Assembly: GCF_019279795.1 (NCBI RefSeq)
Contig: NC_056730.1
Span: 612,229,390-612,293,389 of the forward strand
Origin: Protopterus annectens
Taxonomy: Eukaryota; Chordata; Ceratodontiformes; Protopteridae
Length of the DNA: 64,000 nucleotides
Direction of reading: 5' to 3'
In this document: positions 32,700 through 44,473 of the stretch, in pieces
Numbering within the stretch: the first letter of the stretch is position 1
Layout of the letters: every line of letters starts with the position of its first letter
The notes under the pieces: model-generated
What the model was told of the DNA's origin: nothing
Seen by the model: only the letters and a program-made list of their open reading frames with translations
The model's database searches: none
Translations under genes and position numbers: made by a program

Positions 32700-33311
32700 T
32701 CACTTAATACTTAACAGCAAGATCTCGTATCAAAAGCACCAACCGGCAAAGAAAATACGATCTTGTTCCTCCCTGTCACTGTGGTATCGTCTGTGAAAAT
32801 CTTGAGAGGCCTTGGAGGGAAAAGAGGATGAAAGGTCTGAAGAGCCAGTAAAAGAGCTCTCATCTCTTTGACACTGATGTGCTCCTTCTGCTGATGAGGT
32901 GACCACATTCCCTGTACTTTTAGGCTCCCTCATGTCTGAAGCATCTTTGAACAATTCCTGATAGGGAAGAGGGAGATGAAAAGGGATCCCTGGATTCAGA
33001 CACAACTGCTGAATCCACCAGTGAAGTTCCTGCCTGAGACAAGGAAGAAGAGGAACTTCAAAGTCTAGAGGATGTGCATGTTGGACCCACACTGACTTCA
33101 GAAACCAATGAAACTTTCTCATATGAAGTTGGCTAGAGGGGGCATTGGAATGGTGGATGTCATGAAAGCCAGAGCTCTCAGAAACTCCCTGGTGGTAATG
33201 GAAGTCAGAGGAAGAAGAGTTTGAAAGAAAGAAATTAATGAATCTAAGGTCTTTGGAGGGGCAGGAATGCAAGCATTGGCACCGTCCTAATCCTGCAACC
33301 CAGCAAAACAC
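32700..33311 (-). pseudogene. DIRS RNase H region, broken
   Basis: Frame 33311-32730 contains WFLKSVW, LHWWIQQLCLNPGIPF and KDAS (first acidic residue area). Frame 32908-32711 follows with MWSPHQQKEHISVKEMRALL (the HIN..E..A motif with its Glu) and KIFTDDTTVTG (D.TTV with its Asp). The order is that of DIRS polyproteins, immediately after the RT. Confidence 0.8.
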
Positions 33312-33396
33312 AATCCTGAGAAGGAGTCAGAGAAGACTTTTTGAAATGTATAGTGAACTCCAGACACTGAAGAAGGGAAATGGGAAAATGACGATT

Positions 33397-34059
33397 TTAC
33401 AAAGGGTCTCTGGAGAGGATGCCTGAATCAACAGGTCGTCTAATTAAGAAAAAATTTGGATCCCTCAAAGCCTGCAAAAAGCAATCACAGGAGCAAAGCA
33501 TTTGGTGAACACCCATGGGGCAGTGGAAAAACCAAATGACAAAGCAGAGAACTGAAAATGCCAGGAAGCAACATAGAAATGAAAAAATGTCCTGAAAATG
33601 GGATGGATTAGAATATGGAAATAAGTATGCTTCAGGTACAGAGACTCCATACAAGCCTGAGGGAACAAGAGAGTAAACAGAATCTGAAGGGACAACATCC
33701 AAAAGAAATGCACTTTTAGAAAAGTGTTTAGATGAGAAATGTCTAGAAGAGATCTCCAAGTGCCCTCTTTTCTGGGCACTAGAAACAGTCTGGAGTAGAA
33801 TCCTTTCCCCCTTTGGGATACAGGCACCTCTTGAATACCCTGAGTCAAGATACTTTGAAGAACCTCTGGGAAAAAGGGAAGTTGTTCTGAGGAGGCTGAG
33901 GAATGCCCATAAAAGGAGGATGGGATTTCCATACCATGAAGTACTACTGACAAATAATTGACAGAATCCAAGATTCCTAAGTGATCTGAAACCAAACGGG
34001 AAGAGAAAGTTAAAGGTGAAGAGAAAGAGGAATGCGGCTGAGAAGAGATGGAAAGTCAT
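33397..34059 (-). pseudogene. DIRS reverse transcriptase, broken
   Basis: Frame 33995-33465 reads SQRGKGFYSRLFLVPRKEGT, WRSLLDISHLNTFLKVHFF, LKHTYFHILIHPIF and LSFGFSTAPWVFTKCFAPVI, the fingers and palm of DIRS RTs (YSR.FVVPKK.G; LDLR.LN; DAY.HIPI; LPFGLS.AP..FTK). The Asp of the DAY box is His-Thr-Tyr here. After a frameshift the catalytic LDD box survives as LDDLLI near 33435-33450, preceded by a stop. Non-functional. Confidence 0.88.
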
Positions 34060-34514
34060 ACAGTACCTGGTTTGTCTGGAAAGGAAAGCTTTGGAGTCAC
34101 TGAAGACTGAGAAGCCTTAGCAGAAGGAGCCTGTTTGCACTCTTCCTACCTTTAGTAGAAGAGCAGGATTGAGGACATTTATATAGGAAAAAACAATCCT
34201 CAGGCACCCTATAAAACCTGTCAGGCTTCTTGGGAACCGGGGCAGAGAATCAGCCACATGAGCGGGATTGGAAAAAGCATCCATCAAAGCAGCCAAAACA
34301 GGAGGAATAGCCCAGGTTTAGGGGAGTCCAACTGCAGCAACTCAGATATCCGAGACCTGAGCACAGTCCCACTTAAACAATTCATCATCCTAGAGAGTGT
34401 TTCTCCAAAGGAAATTTCCTCAAAAGGAACATCTGGGCTAATAGAGTCTTCCTCCTCTGATCTCTAGTCTAAAGGAGAAGGAATTTCAGTAGAATAAGTC
34501 AGGGATTCATTATC

Positions 34515-35112
34515 TTAATTTGACTTATCCTCAGAAGAATCCTGTTGTAAAGGCCTTTTAAGGGGAGTACAGGACCAAGGAGGAGCAGAAACTGAAACCC
34601 TCTGTGGAGGCTTTAAGGACATTAAAGCAGGAAATAGCCCCAGAGTAAAGGCTTGCCATTCACTTTCTGGATCCCTAGGAGCAGAATAATCATGTTTAAT
34701 TTTTTGTTTCTTGTTTAAGGGGATGTCCCCTCCAGAAAACTGAGAAGGCTCAGACCCAGGACAGCAGTTGGGAACCATTGCAGGAACATCTTCCCCAACC
34801 AAAAAAAAGATCAGCTGTGGTTCCCCCCTGAATTTCTGAGACAGACGCCTGCAAAGCCTCTTTGGATGTGCTGCCTGCTGGACCATCACCACCCTCCAAC
34901 ATAGTTGCATCAGAGAAATCAGACAACACAGCTCGGTGAGCCTCCAGGCTTGTAATGACCTCAGGAGAAACAGCTGGCAGAGGCTGGACAATGGAAGATT
35001 CCAGTTGTACCTTTTTCATCTTCTTCTTCCCTAATGGATAACCCTTGGGGATGGAGATTCCTTCCATTGTATCTGTAGTGAGAAGCTTAAGATGCTGGTT
35101 CTCAAGATACAA
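34515..35112 (-). pseudogene. DIRS gag-like region
   Basis: Two overlapping minus frames (35112-34750 and 34991-34515) lie between the left terminal repeat and the RT. The first contains a basic stretch (PLGKKKMKKVQLE), the second PLNKKQKIKHDYSAPRD. No conserved domain is recognised. Its position in a DIRS element implies the gag-like ORF1, which is normally poorly conserved. Confidence 0.5.
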
Positions 35113-35418
35113 GGAGAGGGAAGAAAGTCTACTGTGAAGGAGTTTTGGGATGAATGACTGACAAATAGATCAAGATGTATGGTCAAGAGAAGCTCCTAGA
35201 CAAAAAAAGATACTTATTGTGGTGGTCTTTATGGGGAATCTGTCTCCCGCACTGAGAAAAAACTAAATCCCTAACAGGGCACTTATCTGCAACTGGAAAA
35301 GAAGTAAGCAAACAGGTGTAGGTAGTCACTGGAGAATGAAAGTACATTCAACTGGCAGAAATGGATGCAGGTAAATAGACCAATGGTAAAATGATACAGT
35401 CAAACTGCCAGCAAAGAA

Positions 35419-35602
35419 GTTCTGATTATGATAGGCCTGAACGTCATCTTTATGCCCTATGCTATACAAGGAGCTTTTGGATGACATTTGGCATACCTTT
35501 TAAAAGCAACAAGCTGTCTTTGGTAGACTGGCAGGATGTTTGGGCTTCCACTGTAGGGAATCCCTATCTGTTAAGAATACTGTAGCAGTGAATGTAGGGA
35601 CA
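35419..35602 (+). repeat. DIRS inverted terminal repeat (5' end of element)
   Basis: Inverted match of 30770-30959. It contains GTTCTGATTATGATAGGCCTG, CTTTTAAAAGCAAC, GTAGGGAATCCCTATCTGTT and AAGAATACTG. The element's promoter should lie here, but none is recognisable. Confidence 0.9.
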
Positions 35603-35639
35603 TTACATTATAAAAGGTTATGATCAGTGACCAGTCTTA

Positions 35640-35822
35640 AGACTATGTAGTACATGAAGCTTTATCACTAAGCATTTCCTGACCAATAAAAAGTGTGGTA
35701 CTCTAATGTCTGTCATTTTGTGGCTAACTGCAGCTCTCAATGGTTTACTAGAAAATAAAAAAAAAATAGTGACTGAGTAAAGCTTTTGAACAAACTCATG
35801 GACAGTTGAAAGGCATGGACAG
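35640..35822 (-). mobile_element. CATACCTCTCAAC-family MITE, copy 5, fragment
   Basis: The minus strand starts CATGCCTTTCAACTGTCCATG and carries TTTTCTAGTAAACCATTGAG, then GCTGCAGTTAGCC and ATGACAGACATTAGAGTACC. These match the 5' half of the family. It lies just outside the DIRS left end. Confidence 0.5.
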
Positions 35823-38800
35823 CAGGCAGGCAGGCAGAAACAAAGTTGTTCTTTGCTGGCGGTCACTGTCTACTGCTAGTTCTTAGTGCATGGTCCCATT
35901 GTAACAGGGCTTAGGAAGAGTGTTTAACAAATGTTAATCACCCCAAAGTGTTGTTATGATTGGGCTTCGCACTAGGGAATCTGTTACCAAGTTTACTTTT
36001 TCCTGAGATTGGACCATAATTTCAGCAATCCATGTACTACAAACAGATTAAGCTTTTCCAATTTCCAATAAAATTTCAGACGCCTAATACTGGAAATAAA
36101 TTTAATACATTTCTGTTGAAATATCTTCAAGTTACTAATCAGATTCTGAGAGTGTGTACAGGAACTAGACTCTGTAAGAAGTCATGAGTTGCATACACCA
36201 ACTTAACTGCAACTCCCATTTAAAGACTAAAAAAAAACTGCAGTGCTATCATTATATAATGCATACACCTACATATGCTGCACCTTCTTGCTTAAAATAA
36301 AAATTTGCAGGGGAGAACTCCCCAACCTGCAACTCCCAATGTTCAGTGGCTTTATTCTGCCACACTCCCCCTTACTTATTTATATATATATATACTAACT
36401 TCATGGTTGCACATCTACAGAAAAAAGTACTTCTTGTAACAGTGAAAAAGGGCTCAGAGAGCTACAATATCAAAATAAAGATGCTATATATAATAGCATA
36501 CATTGTAGGAGTTGTAATTTCAGAGTTATGTTGTGACATGCAATATGGTGAAATTTTATTTTTGTGCTGTTCAAGAAAATGGTCTATTTAGTATTCTCAG
36601 GGTCCACGTACACTATGTAGAGTCACTATAAGATACTGAATTCTTGATCCAGCTTACAAACCTTCAATACTGTCCCAAAAAATATGCCAACATATCCTTA
36701 TTCTGTCCACCCCTAGGTTATTCATATGCAAAATCCAAGGGCTAAAAACTATCATAGAAATGTAAGGTTAGGCTTCTTAAGATCCTCACAGATCAATAGC
36801 CTAATTAGAGCATATGAATCTACAAACTGATTTGCTGACGTATATTTAATCACTGTCCTGTGCAGCAGTTTGTTGTGGATTTGTGGCAGTTTACATGAAT
36901 ATTCTGAGACACTCCCTTACTTTCCATACCTTAGCACTGAAATTCATTAGCCTTCTGAGAAACACTTTTACACTGAGAAGGTAGTAATGCTTAATCTAAC
37001 TCAATACTTTGAGGCAGTAACTAAAAATCTGACTATGTGAACAGCTGAGGTTTTTCAATACTGGAAGCTCAGTTAAGTGCTTTGTATTACTTCTGTATAT
37101 CTGCATATGTGGACCTTATATCAGTATGATTTTGAATGTGCAGGTAAATTATTTTACTGCACATTATTTACAAAATCTATATTAATCCACTCTTTCCATT
37201 TTTACAATTTAGAGAGTATTTTATTGACCTGTCATACTAAAGTTTCTGTTTATGCTGCTTTAAGAAATTGAACAAGTTATGCTTTTTAGGAAGCAACATG
37301 AAATATGGTGCTTGTAGCTAACCATTCAGTCACCTTTCAGTCAGCAGTTGTGATAATGTAGTTCCTACACACAACAAAGGTGAGTTTTATTCTTCAAAAT
37401 TGAAAGATATTAATCTGAGCTTTCATAACTGCCACACAACTTCATAAGATTCTTTATAGTTTGACCACTATGTTCTACTTGCCCACTGCTTTGTAGATAT
37501 CTTAGACTTGATGTAGTATGCTTAAATTCCTTCAGTTCCACAAATGTACAAACTTTTCTTACATACTGTAGACCACTCTCTCATATTATTTCAACTTCAG
37601 TTTTATAATCTGTAACGTTAATATTATTCATCACATCTTTACCCACAAACATTTTGCTTTTATTCTGTTCCTTTGCCTCTACTGTATAATGATCTTGCTG
37701 TTGATATTTATTTTTACTGATTCAAAATGGTTTTGACCTCCACACAGCCTATGGATAAGATTAATGGCTCTTTAACATAATTTATTTTGTGCCTATAATG
37801 ACACTAGTTGTACTTGGTGTGGTCTGACTGTCCTTTTATCACCAGTAGCTATTCTTATCAATTTTATTTTCATTTTATTCTTTATTTTGCCTTCATTTTT
37901 ACTTATAGCTTTTAATTTACACACTTCCAGTTCCATGGTCATATATTTAAGCTGAATACTGGCTGAATACTGTTAATATTGCTCACTCTACACACACAGC
38001 TATGTATTTATCAGTTATCTGGCTCTTTTACTAGTTTGCTTCTGACAGCTTCATGTGTTTGATACTGTACCCAATTCAATCTTCTATCAATGAGTCATTC
38101 AGGTCTCCACACCCAGTCGTTGACTGTGTTTATTTTGGGTCACATAAGTGAATACTGACCCTCAAATCCCTGGACATTTTTGATTCCTGAAAGACCTTGT
38201 CAATGGCTCCTCTGCCTTTACCTGTTCTGCTTGTTCATGCCACAGAATCTCAACCCTCTCCCCCCATTGGTGAGAGTCAGATGGTAGGGAGCAGGTCAAC
38301 TTGCTGGTCCTGCAGGGCAGCCAAATGTCTCCTGCATTGATAAACTGCATGTCAGTGCAATATGGCCCACTGTCATTAGTTGTATGAAAAAAAAAAAAAA
38401 CAGATTTGTCAGTAGTGGGCAGGTGCACTGGATACACAAGGTATCAAGCCTGTACATACCACGGTGTGCCTAACAACTCAACATCACACCACCAGTCATG
38501 GCATGGTAGAGCCATAATTCCCACAGAGGATGCAAGGTCCATGTCAAGAAACCCATGGCCCTTTTTGAAATCATGGACCTGTCACACATGCACAGATTTC
38601 TTCAGTCCACAGTGCATGTACATAGACAGGCATAATCTTGATTGTGCAGCCTAGGGTTGGTGCACATTGCTTCTAAATGTGTGGTACAAATATATTTATC
38701 CTAAGTTGCTTTAATATCATAACTGCCACTCTAGGAGCCCAGAAACAGTGCAATATAAACAGCCATTCTCACTGTAATACTTATCTCACTATCTAATTTT

Positions 38801-40059
38801 GATTGATAGTAAGTGAATGAGTACATGGTACTAAAAGATAATAAACATCTGTAAGAAGTTTTCTCAAACAGAGACTGGTGTGCTACTGTATACTTTATCT
38901 AAGCATGGATGACAGATTCTCAGCACAGACAAAACTGACTTGTCCTTCAAGAAATGTGGATGGTCAGAGATGGTTGCAGATATTAGTACAATCAGTGGCC
39001 ACAAAAGATCATCCAAACAAGTCTGTTGCAATGTCAACATTATAATTCACTAGGCCTACACAAAAGCTCACAGGTAGCACCATCTTCCCCTTTCCTCATA
39101 CCAGCAGTGGGCAGTGTCACCATAACAAAGTCTGGAGACAACAGTCAGGAATCATGGTGCTTTGGTTGTCAAGTGTTATGTTGGACAGCCACCAAGCACA
39201 ACAAGTGTCACCACTGCCATGACAGAGACTGTGTGTGTGCTATGGGACATATATGAAGACATATATGAGGGCTTTGGCCAAATGAATAGCATAATGAACA
39301 GCCACATGCATTCTCTACTGTCTCCATAGGGGCTATCTGCCTCTACTTCCCAGAGCTGATGCTGTGTCCATAGCTAAGATTTATCTGCCTTCAGTGTGGG
39401 TACACTCCAAAGGACAAGTAGGTTGAAGTCATATTGTACTACCTCTTTCTCAACACCAACTGCTGGTAATCTTAACATGGCATGGTTACTTGCAGAAGCA
39501 TAGCCTCCATGGTGGTCAAATGTGTTATGGCCAGGTAGTCACAGTGTGACAATTTATCATTATCCCTCTCTAACGGTGTTGTTGTTCATGCCATTTTTCA
39601 GAGGAGACACACTCTTGAATAGGGGCATTCATAGTCTGAATTGTTCCACCTGAGGTTACACACCATCTGCCATACAAATAAAATGTAACTACATCTGCAA
39701 GACTTGTGTCCCCTATAACCCTTACTGAACAAGCACATGAAGACAAATATTAAGGCTTGGGCCAAATGACAACTACTACCCTGGGCAGCATCCCCCCCTT
39801 ATCACCCAGCCATACTCCTCCCCACCTGCTCATATGATGACAACTGTGCCCTGCTTTCACTGCTGTATTATATGAGTACATTATTGCACAGCATGGCCAA
39901 TGAAGGCACTGTACTGCTTAGCCTGTGAGTATTATTGCATACATCTTTTCTTATCTTTGATTTATATAATCTGGCCCAATAGTTGATGGTCAGATGCCAT
40001 ACCTTTGTCAGTGTCATAGCATATTGCACCCACATCTGCCTTGAATGGGTTGCAGCTAG
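35823..40059. other. Long AT-rich stretch without recognised genes
   Basis: Frames such as 38162-38437, 38406-38654 and 39026-39256 are isolated and motif-free. A 14-base A run sits at about 38387-38401. The part from 39000 may belong to the decayed Harbinger element at 40.0-40.9 kb, but I could not read a partner gene in it. Confidence 0.35.
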
Positions 40060-40880
40060 TTTGTCCTCATCTCCTCAAGTGGCACTTCTTCTGCTGCTGG
40101 CTCTGGTGTATCTGTTCATCTAATGGCGATCCCTTGCTCTAGCTGTCTGCACATAACCATGTTGTATAGAACTGCACAGATAGTAAATATCTTGCTGCAG
40201 GTCTCCAGATTGCACTGCAGTGTGACACCAAGGGAATCTTAGCAATTGAAGTGGACCGTCAACAATCAGAATACATGCTCATTAATGTTGCAGGTCTGTG
40301 AAAGTGCAGCATTGTATTGCACCTCATATTCTTCTGTGGATTCATACTGGTGTCATGATCCAGGACTTCAGAGCATATTCTGCATTGCCAAAAAGCATGA
40401 GAAGCCACTGCATAGAAACTGTGGGTGCAAGTCAGACATATGCCAGATATGGAAATGCCAATGTGCACTTGAACTTGGCAGGGCCATGATCTGATGTAAG
40501 CGCAGTCAATGGCTCCTAGAACTTCAAGAAACAGAGCTATTTTGTTGAACATCCATATCATATTGTTTGTATCATCTGTGGTCTCTGGAAACCATATATG
40601 CTGCTCCACGTGCAGCAGTATAACATGAAGGAACTCATATAGTTTCCATTAGTTATATGCCTGTGATATGCTCACCAGGTTCCCTTATGGTCATTGGAAG
40701 GTCCCTGTAATAAAGACAGTCAATACTACATTCAGTTTAGTGTCCATAGAGATCAATATGCCACACATCCCATGGGATTCTTATGTAGACATCACATGTC
40801 TACAAGCTTCTATGTGGTGTCTTTGTCCACATGATAGCATTCAGTTATGTCCCTGTCAGGGAAGTGATGGCATGTTTGGC
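40060..40880 (-). pseudogene. PIF/Harbinger transposase, old diverged copy 3
   Basis: In shifting minus frames, in order: TECYHVDKDT (near 40860), VFITGTFQ and NLVSISQ (near 40690), HIWFPETTDDTNNMIWMFNK and LEVLGAIDCAYIR (40600-40490; first catalytic Asp in AIDC), FGNAEYALKSWIMTPV (near 40400), and YNAALSQTCNINEHVF then CAVLYNM (40310-40160). These match HARBI1-type transposase blocks (FP.T..E......F..IA.FP.V.GAIDCTH; GD.GYAL..WLMTP; YN.ALS.TR..IE..FG; CA.LHNM). Between the AIDC and GD.GY boxes a deletion removed the second catalytic motif. It is not the same subfamily as the copies at 21 and 53 kb. Confidence 0.75.
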
Positions 40881-41480
40881 ATGGTTGGATCCATCTATGA
40901 TGCAGAGAACAACAAAGTACACCACTGCAGACATGAGCTGTGAGAACAGACCTAATATATCTTATTTAGCTAACATAGATGCAACTCCTAGCATTTTAGC
41001 ATGGCTTGTCTCTGTTCACCATGAAATTAAGTTTTACAAACCTGCTGGTGGTTATAGCTCATAGCACAATTTTTATACATTTCTGAATCACACTACCCTG
41101 TTATTTATTCTAATTTGCATTTGCAGTTGGGGTCATTACCATAATGCTGTTCATTTCCATATCATTATATGGTCCTTTGCATATGACAATGAACACTCAA
41201 TTGCCCTGCGTGTCACTAATCATATTGCAGCTTTCTTAATGCATTGCACTATTGATTTCTGAATTCCTGTCAAGGTCTAGAGAGTTATGCTCTAACAAAT
41301 TAACTTTTTTATAGTTTATTTTATTATTACTATTATTATTATTATTATATTGTTATTAATATTATTATTATTACAGTTACTAGCTCATTGTTCTGAAAGT
41401 CTAGAGCCAGAACTAAGGAATTGCACAGCAGAAATGTTAAAACTCGGTGTAAATTTGTTAAAAACTAATACAGAACCAGA
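40881..41480. other. Unassigned flank with (ATT)n run
   Basis: No gene is recognised. An imperfect (ATT/TTA)n microsatellite lies at about 41318-41372. Confidence 0.5.
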
Positions 41481-41597
41481 TCATAGGTTCATAGGTTCAT
41501 AGGTTTATACTAGGCTATCTGCCCTAAGGCATTTATTAGCCTAGCCCAAAGTTTTGTGGCTTACGTCACCCCTTATATGAAAAAAATACTGTGCCCA

Positions 41598-43268
41598 TTA
41601 GTTTGTTGTGCCTCTGTCCAGCAGTGACACAGAGATGATTCCCGGGGTAAACCTACGATCTCCCATCCACAGGTCAAGATTTCTCTTGAACAGAGCCAAC
41701 GAGGTGCTCTGCCTCACATGGACCAGGATTTTATTCCACAGCATAGGGAGTCTCTGAGTGATAAATCTATCCCTCCAGCACGTCCTATTTATATCTGTGC
41801 TAAGGTTTAAGTCACTTGCTCTAGTGGTTTTGGTGGATTTGGATTTTTTGAGGTGGAGCATGTCCATTAATTCCGGGTTGGACATGGCCTTGTATGTCAG
41901 GCACATGTCACCTCTGAGCAGACAGTATGCGACTGAATAGCGCTGGAGTTTCTTCAATCTGGCAGCATATGACAGATTTTGGAGTCCCTTTATCCTTTTG
42001 GTGAGGAACTTTTGGGGTCTCTCCAATTGCTGCAGATGTCGGGTGAGATACATCCCGAATGGGGCATTGTACTCGATCATTGGTCTGATAAGTGAAGAGT
42101 ACAGGGGAACAATGACCTCACTAGATCTGGATGTGAATCCCTTTATGATCAAGTGGGCAATGTAGAAGGTCTTTCTAACCACTTTAGCAATGTGAGTGTC
42201 AAAAGAAAGGCCACTGTTAACCTGGGTCCCCAGGTCCCTGATAACCTCTTCTGTGCTTAGTGGATTGCCACCTATATGGTAGCTTGGGGTTACCTTGTTT
42301 TTCCCGAAGGGTATGACTATACATTTTTTGGCGTTTAACTTCAGGCCATGGCTCTGGCACCAGCTATCTGTTTCTGTGAATGCCTTCTGAAGAATATCCG
42401 TTTCCGATGCACTTTCCACTATGGTGCCCAGTTTGCAGTCGTCTGCAAACTTTGTCAGCCAAAGTCCTCCCATGTTGGCCTGTACTTCTGAGAAGTAGAT
42501 GCCGAACAATAGGGGGCCAAGGACCGAGCCCTGTGGGACACCACTTGTGACCAGCTTGGAGTCTGACATAGCGCCAGCAACTCTAACCCTGTGGCTTCTG
42601 TCCTTAAACCAGTTTGCAACCCATGTTGTGACATATGGGTTTACATTTAAGCTGGTAAGTTTTTCTACAATACCCAAGTGGGGTATTGTGTCGAAAGCCT
42701 TTGCAAGGTCAAGGTAGGCTGTATGGACTGCCTTTCCCTCATCAATGGCCTTGGTGACTGTTTCAAAGAAGTCGAACAAGTTCAAAAGGCATGATCTGCC
42801 CTTGACGAAGCCAAACTGGGTCGGGTCCAATGTCTGCAAGTCCCCTATATCTTTGTTTATGAGCTCCATTATGATCCTCTCCATAGCTTTGCAGACTAGA
42901 CTTGTTAAGCTTATGGGGCAGTAATTACCAGGGTCCGTAGAGGCACCGCCTTTGTGGAGTGGGACCACAGTTGGCGTACGCCACTCCTTGGGCACGTATC
43001 CTGTGGTAAGGCTGAGATTAAACAGCTGCCTTATGTGTGGGTTTAATTCCTCATTTAGCTCGTGTAGCACACAGCCAGGGACACCATCCAGTCCCATTGA
43101 TGCTGTGTTTTTAGCTTTAGAGAGAGCAGCTTTCACCCACGCATTTGAGATGTCTGGGAGGCTACACTCCGCTGGGATAGTTATCTCTCCTTTAGGGGGT
43201 GAAGTTTGCACTGAACCTGTCTGCCAGTATGTTGGCAATGTCTGTGGGTTCAGTGATTTTTGTATCAT
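41598..43268 (-). CDS. CR1 ORF2, reverse transcriptase part (open for 556 codons)
   Basis: This encodes target-primed reverse transcription of the LINE RNA. Visible motifs: PKEWRTPTVVPLHKGG (residues 93-108), GFVKGRSC (153-160), YLDLAKAFDTIP (185-196, catalytic Asp), SGVPQGSVLGPLLFG (242-256), FADD (274-277, catalytic), CIVIPFGKN (thumb region) and the CR1 C-terminal motif CWRDRFITQRLPMLWN. The catalytic set is intact. The first 25 or so residues are out of frame: in another frame ITEPTDIANILADRFSAN precedes PPKGE, so a single-base indel near 43198-43205 separates this frame from the linker. It ends at 41598 followed by a short 3' UTR. Confidence 0.92.
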   Translation of the reverse strand: MIQKSLNPQTLPTYWQTGSVQTSPPKGEITIPAECSLPDISNAWVKAALSKAKNTASMGLDGVPGCVLHELNEELNPHIRQLFNLSLTTGYVPKEWRTPTVVPLHKGGASTDPGNYCPISLTSLVCKAMERIIMELINKDIGDLQTLDPTQFGFVKGRSCLLNLFDFFETVTKAIDEGKAVHTAYLDLAKAFDTIPHLGIVEKLTSLNVNPYVTTWVANWFKDRSHRVRVAGAMSDSKLVTSGVPQGSVLGPLLFGIYFSEVQANMGGLWLTKFADDCKLGTIVESASETDILQKAFTETDSWCQSHGLKLNAKKCIVIPFGKNKVTPSYHIGGNPLSTEEVIRDLGTQVNSGLSFDTHIAKVVRKTFYIAHLIIKGFTSRSSEVIVPLYSSLIRPMIEYNAPFGMYLTRHLQQLERPQKFLTKRIKGLQNLSYAARLKKLQRYSVAYCLLRGDMCLTYKAMSNPELMDMLHLKKSKSTKTTRASDLNLSTDINRTCWRDRFITQRLPMLWNKILVHVRQSTSLALFKRNLDLWMGDRRFTPGIISVSLLDRGTTN

Positions 43269-43422
43269 TTTGGACTAATTCTGAGCATATCTGGGAGTTT
43301 CCACCCAGGTTCCTTACATAGCTGAAAAAGGCCTTATGATTGTCCTTGAATCCATGGCAATTTTTCTCTCAAAATTGGCCTTAGTTGATTTTATGAGTGC
43401 TCGTATTTTTTACTAATAATGA

Positions 43423-44382
43423 TCAGGGTGACTTCCCTTTTATGGATTTTGTTCTATCATGTAATAGCTTTCTCCTCTTATTGTAAAGTTTGTTAATGGC
43501 TGGGGTCCACCAGACTGGACGTTTGCCCTTTGTGGAAAGAGTCTTGGTTTTATTTGGGATTGCCTGATCCATGCAGTCTTGGAGGTGTTCATAGAAGGCA
43601 TTTGTAAGGGCTTCCGCAGCTTGGGTTGTGGTTTCCACTGGCTCAGGGGCCTTGAAGGATACCACACCAGTCTTGAGTAGTGTGAAGTTTGCTTTAGAGA
43701 AGTTCTTCACTGTGGTCTTTTTTGTTTGGGGTGGGGGCGGGATGTGGATTTCCAGTGAGATTAGTTTATGATCAGATCTCACCAATGAGGGATATACTTC
43801 CGGTGTGGAGCATTTTGTCTCCATGTTTGTGATAATGAGATCTAGTATATTTTCTCCTCTCGTGGGAACAGTGACTAGCTGTTCCATGGCATTTGAATTT
43901 ATGAACTCCAGGAACCGTTGGGCTAGAAAGTTAGGGCTTGAGTAATATTCCCAGTCTATATTCGGGTAGTTGAAGTCACCCAATATGATGGCGTTTGGAG
44001 ATACATTTATACCCTCCAGTGTCTTCAGGAAGGCTGTGTGGGGTTCCTGAGTTTGAGAGGGTGGCCTGTAGCATGCTACAATTTGTAGAGCAGTTTTGCC
44101 TATGGTTAGTTGCACCTGGATGGTTTCCGAAGCTTCATGCGTTGCCACCAACCTGGAGGTGTAGGTATCCTTTATGAATATGGATACACCCCCTCCTTTT
44201 GTGGTGTGGTCCGGGTTTTGGGGCCGGAATGCATGATATGAGGTAAAACCTAATAGTGCCGGGGTGCTCTCAGGAGCCTTGAACCAGGTTTCAGTTACAG
44301 CACAGACATCAATGTTCTCCATACTGAGAAGGGCCTCGAGTGCGTGCATTTTGAGATTTAGACTTCTGGCATTGAGCAGCAT
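43423..44382 (-). CDS. CR1 ORF2, APE endonuclease part
   Basis: This nicks target DNA to prime reverse transcription. The frame opens MLLNARSLNL (residues 1-10; Asn4), then VCAVTETWF (metal-binding Glu31), YRPPSQ (105-110), ILGDFNYPNIDW (133-144; Asp136, Asn138) and SDHKLIS (203-209; Asp204, His205). All catalytic positions of the APE family are present. The frame ends in a stop near the basic linker KSIKGKSP. Between 43423 and 43268 the linker to the RT (FKDNHKAFFSYVRNLGGN) is read in other frames, so at least one stop and one frameshift break ORF2. The start is chosen from the conserved LLNARSL. Confidence 0.92.
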   Translation of the reverse strand: MLLNARSLNLKMHALEALLSMENIDVCAVTETWFKAPESTPALLGFTSYHAFRPQNPDHTTKGGGVSIFIKDTYTSRLVATHEASETIQVQLTIGKTALQIVACYRPPSQTQEPHTAFLKTLEGINVSPNAIILGDFNYPNIDWEYYSSPNFLAQRFLEFINSNAMEQLVTVPTRGENILDLIITNMETKCSTPEVYPSLVRSDHKLISLEIHIPPPPQTKKTTVKNFSKANFTLLKTGVVSFKAPEPVETTTQAAEALTNAFYEHLQDCMDQAIPNKTKTLSTKGKRPVWWTPAINKLYNKRRKLLHDRTKSIKGKSP

Positions 44383-44473
44383 TACCCTCAGTTTCTTCCC
44401 ATTTTTTTTTCTAGGGTAGTAGGTTTAGAATTTGAGCCTTGCCTAAAAAGGCACTATGGGGGTGGCAAGAGCC

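Larger units (their letters stand above)
30747..35602 (-). mobile_element. DIRS1-like tyrosine-recombinase retrotransposon, structurally complete
   Basis: Inverted terminal repeats (30770-30959 and 35419-35602) bracket, in minus-strand order, a gag-like region, RT, RNase H, the DIRS methyltransferase-like domain and a tyrosine recombinase. An internal complementary region at 31055-31155 carries the sequences of both outer ends, the signature of DIRS1-type elements, which replicate through a circle and insert by recombinase without target duplication. All reading frames are broken, so it is not autonomous. The right terminus extends about 23 bp beyond the inverted repeat, as known for DIRS1. 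Confidence 0.92.

Noticed and set aside
36000-38000. Exons of a host gene in the AT-rich region
   Set aside because: No frame longer than about 90 codons, no recognisable domain and no consistent splice pattern.
38162-38654. Pair of opposing frames that could be a small gene
   Set aside because: No conserved motif, no splice or promoter context; divergent overlap suggests chance.
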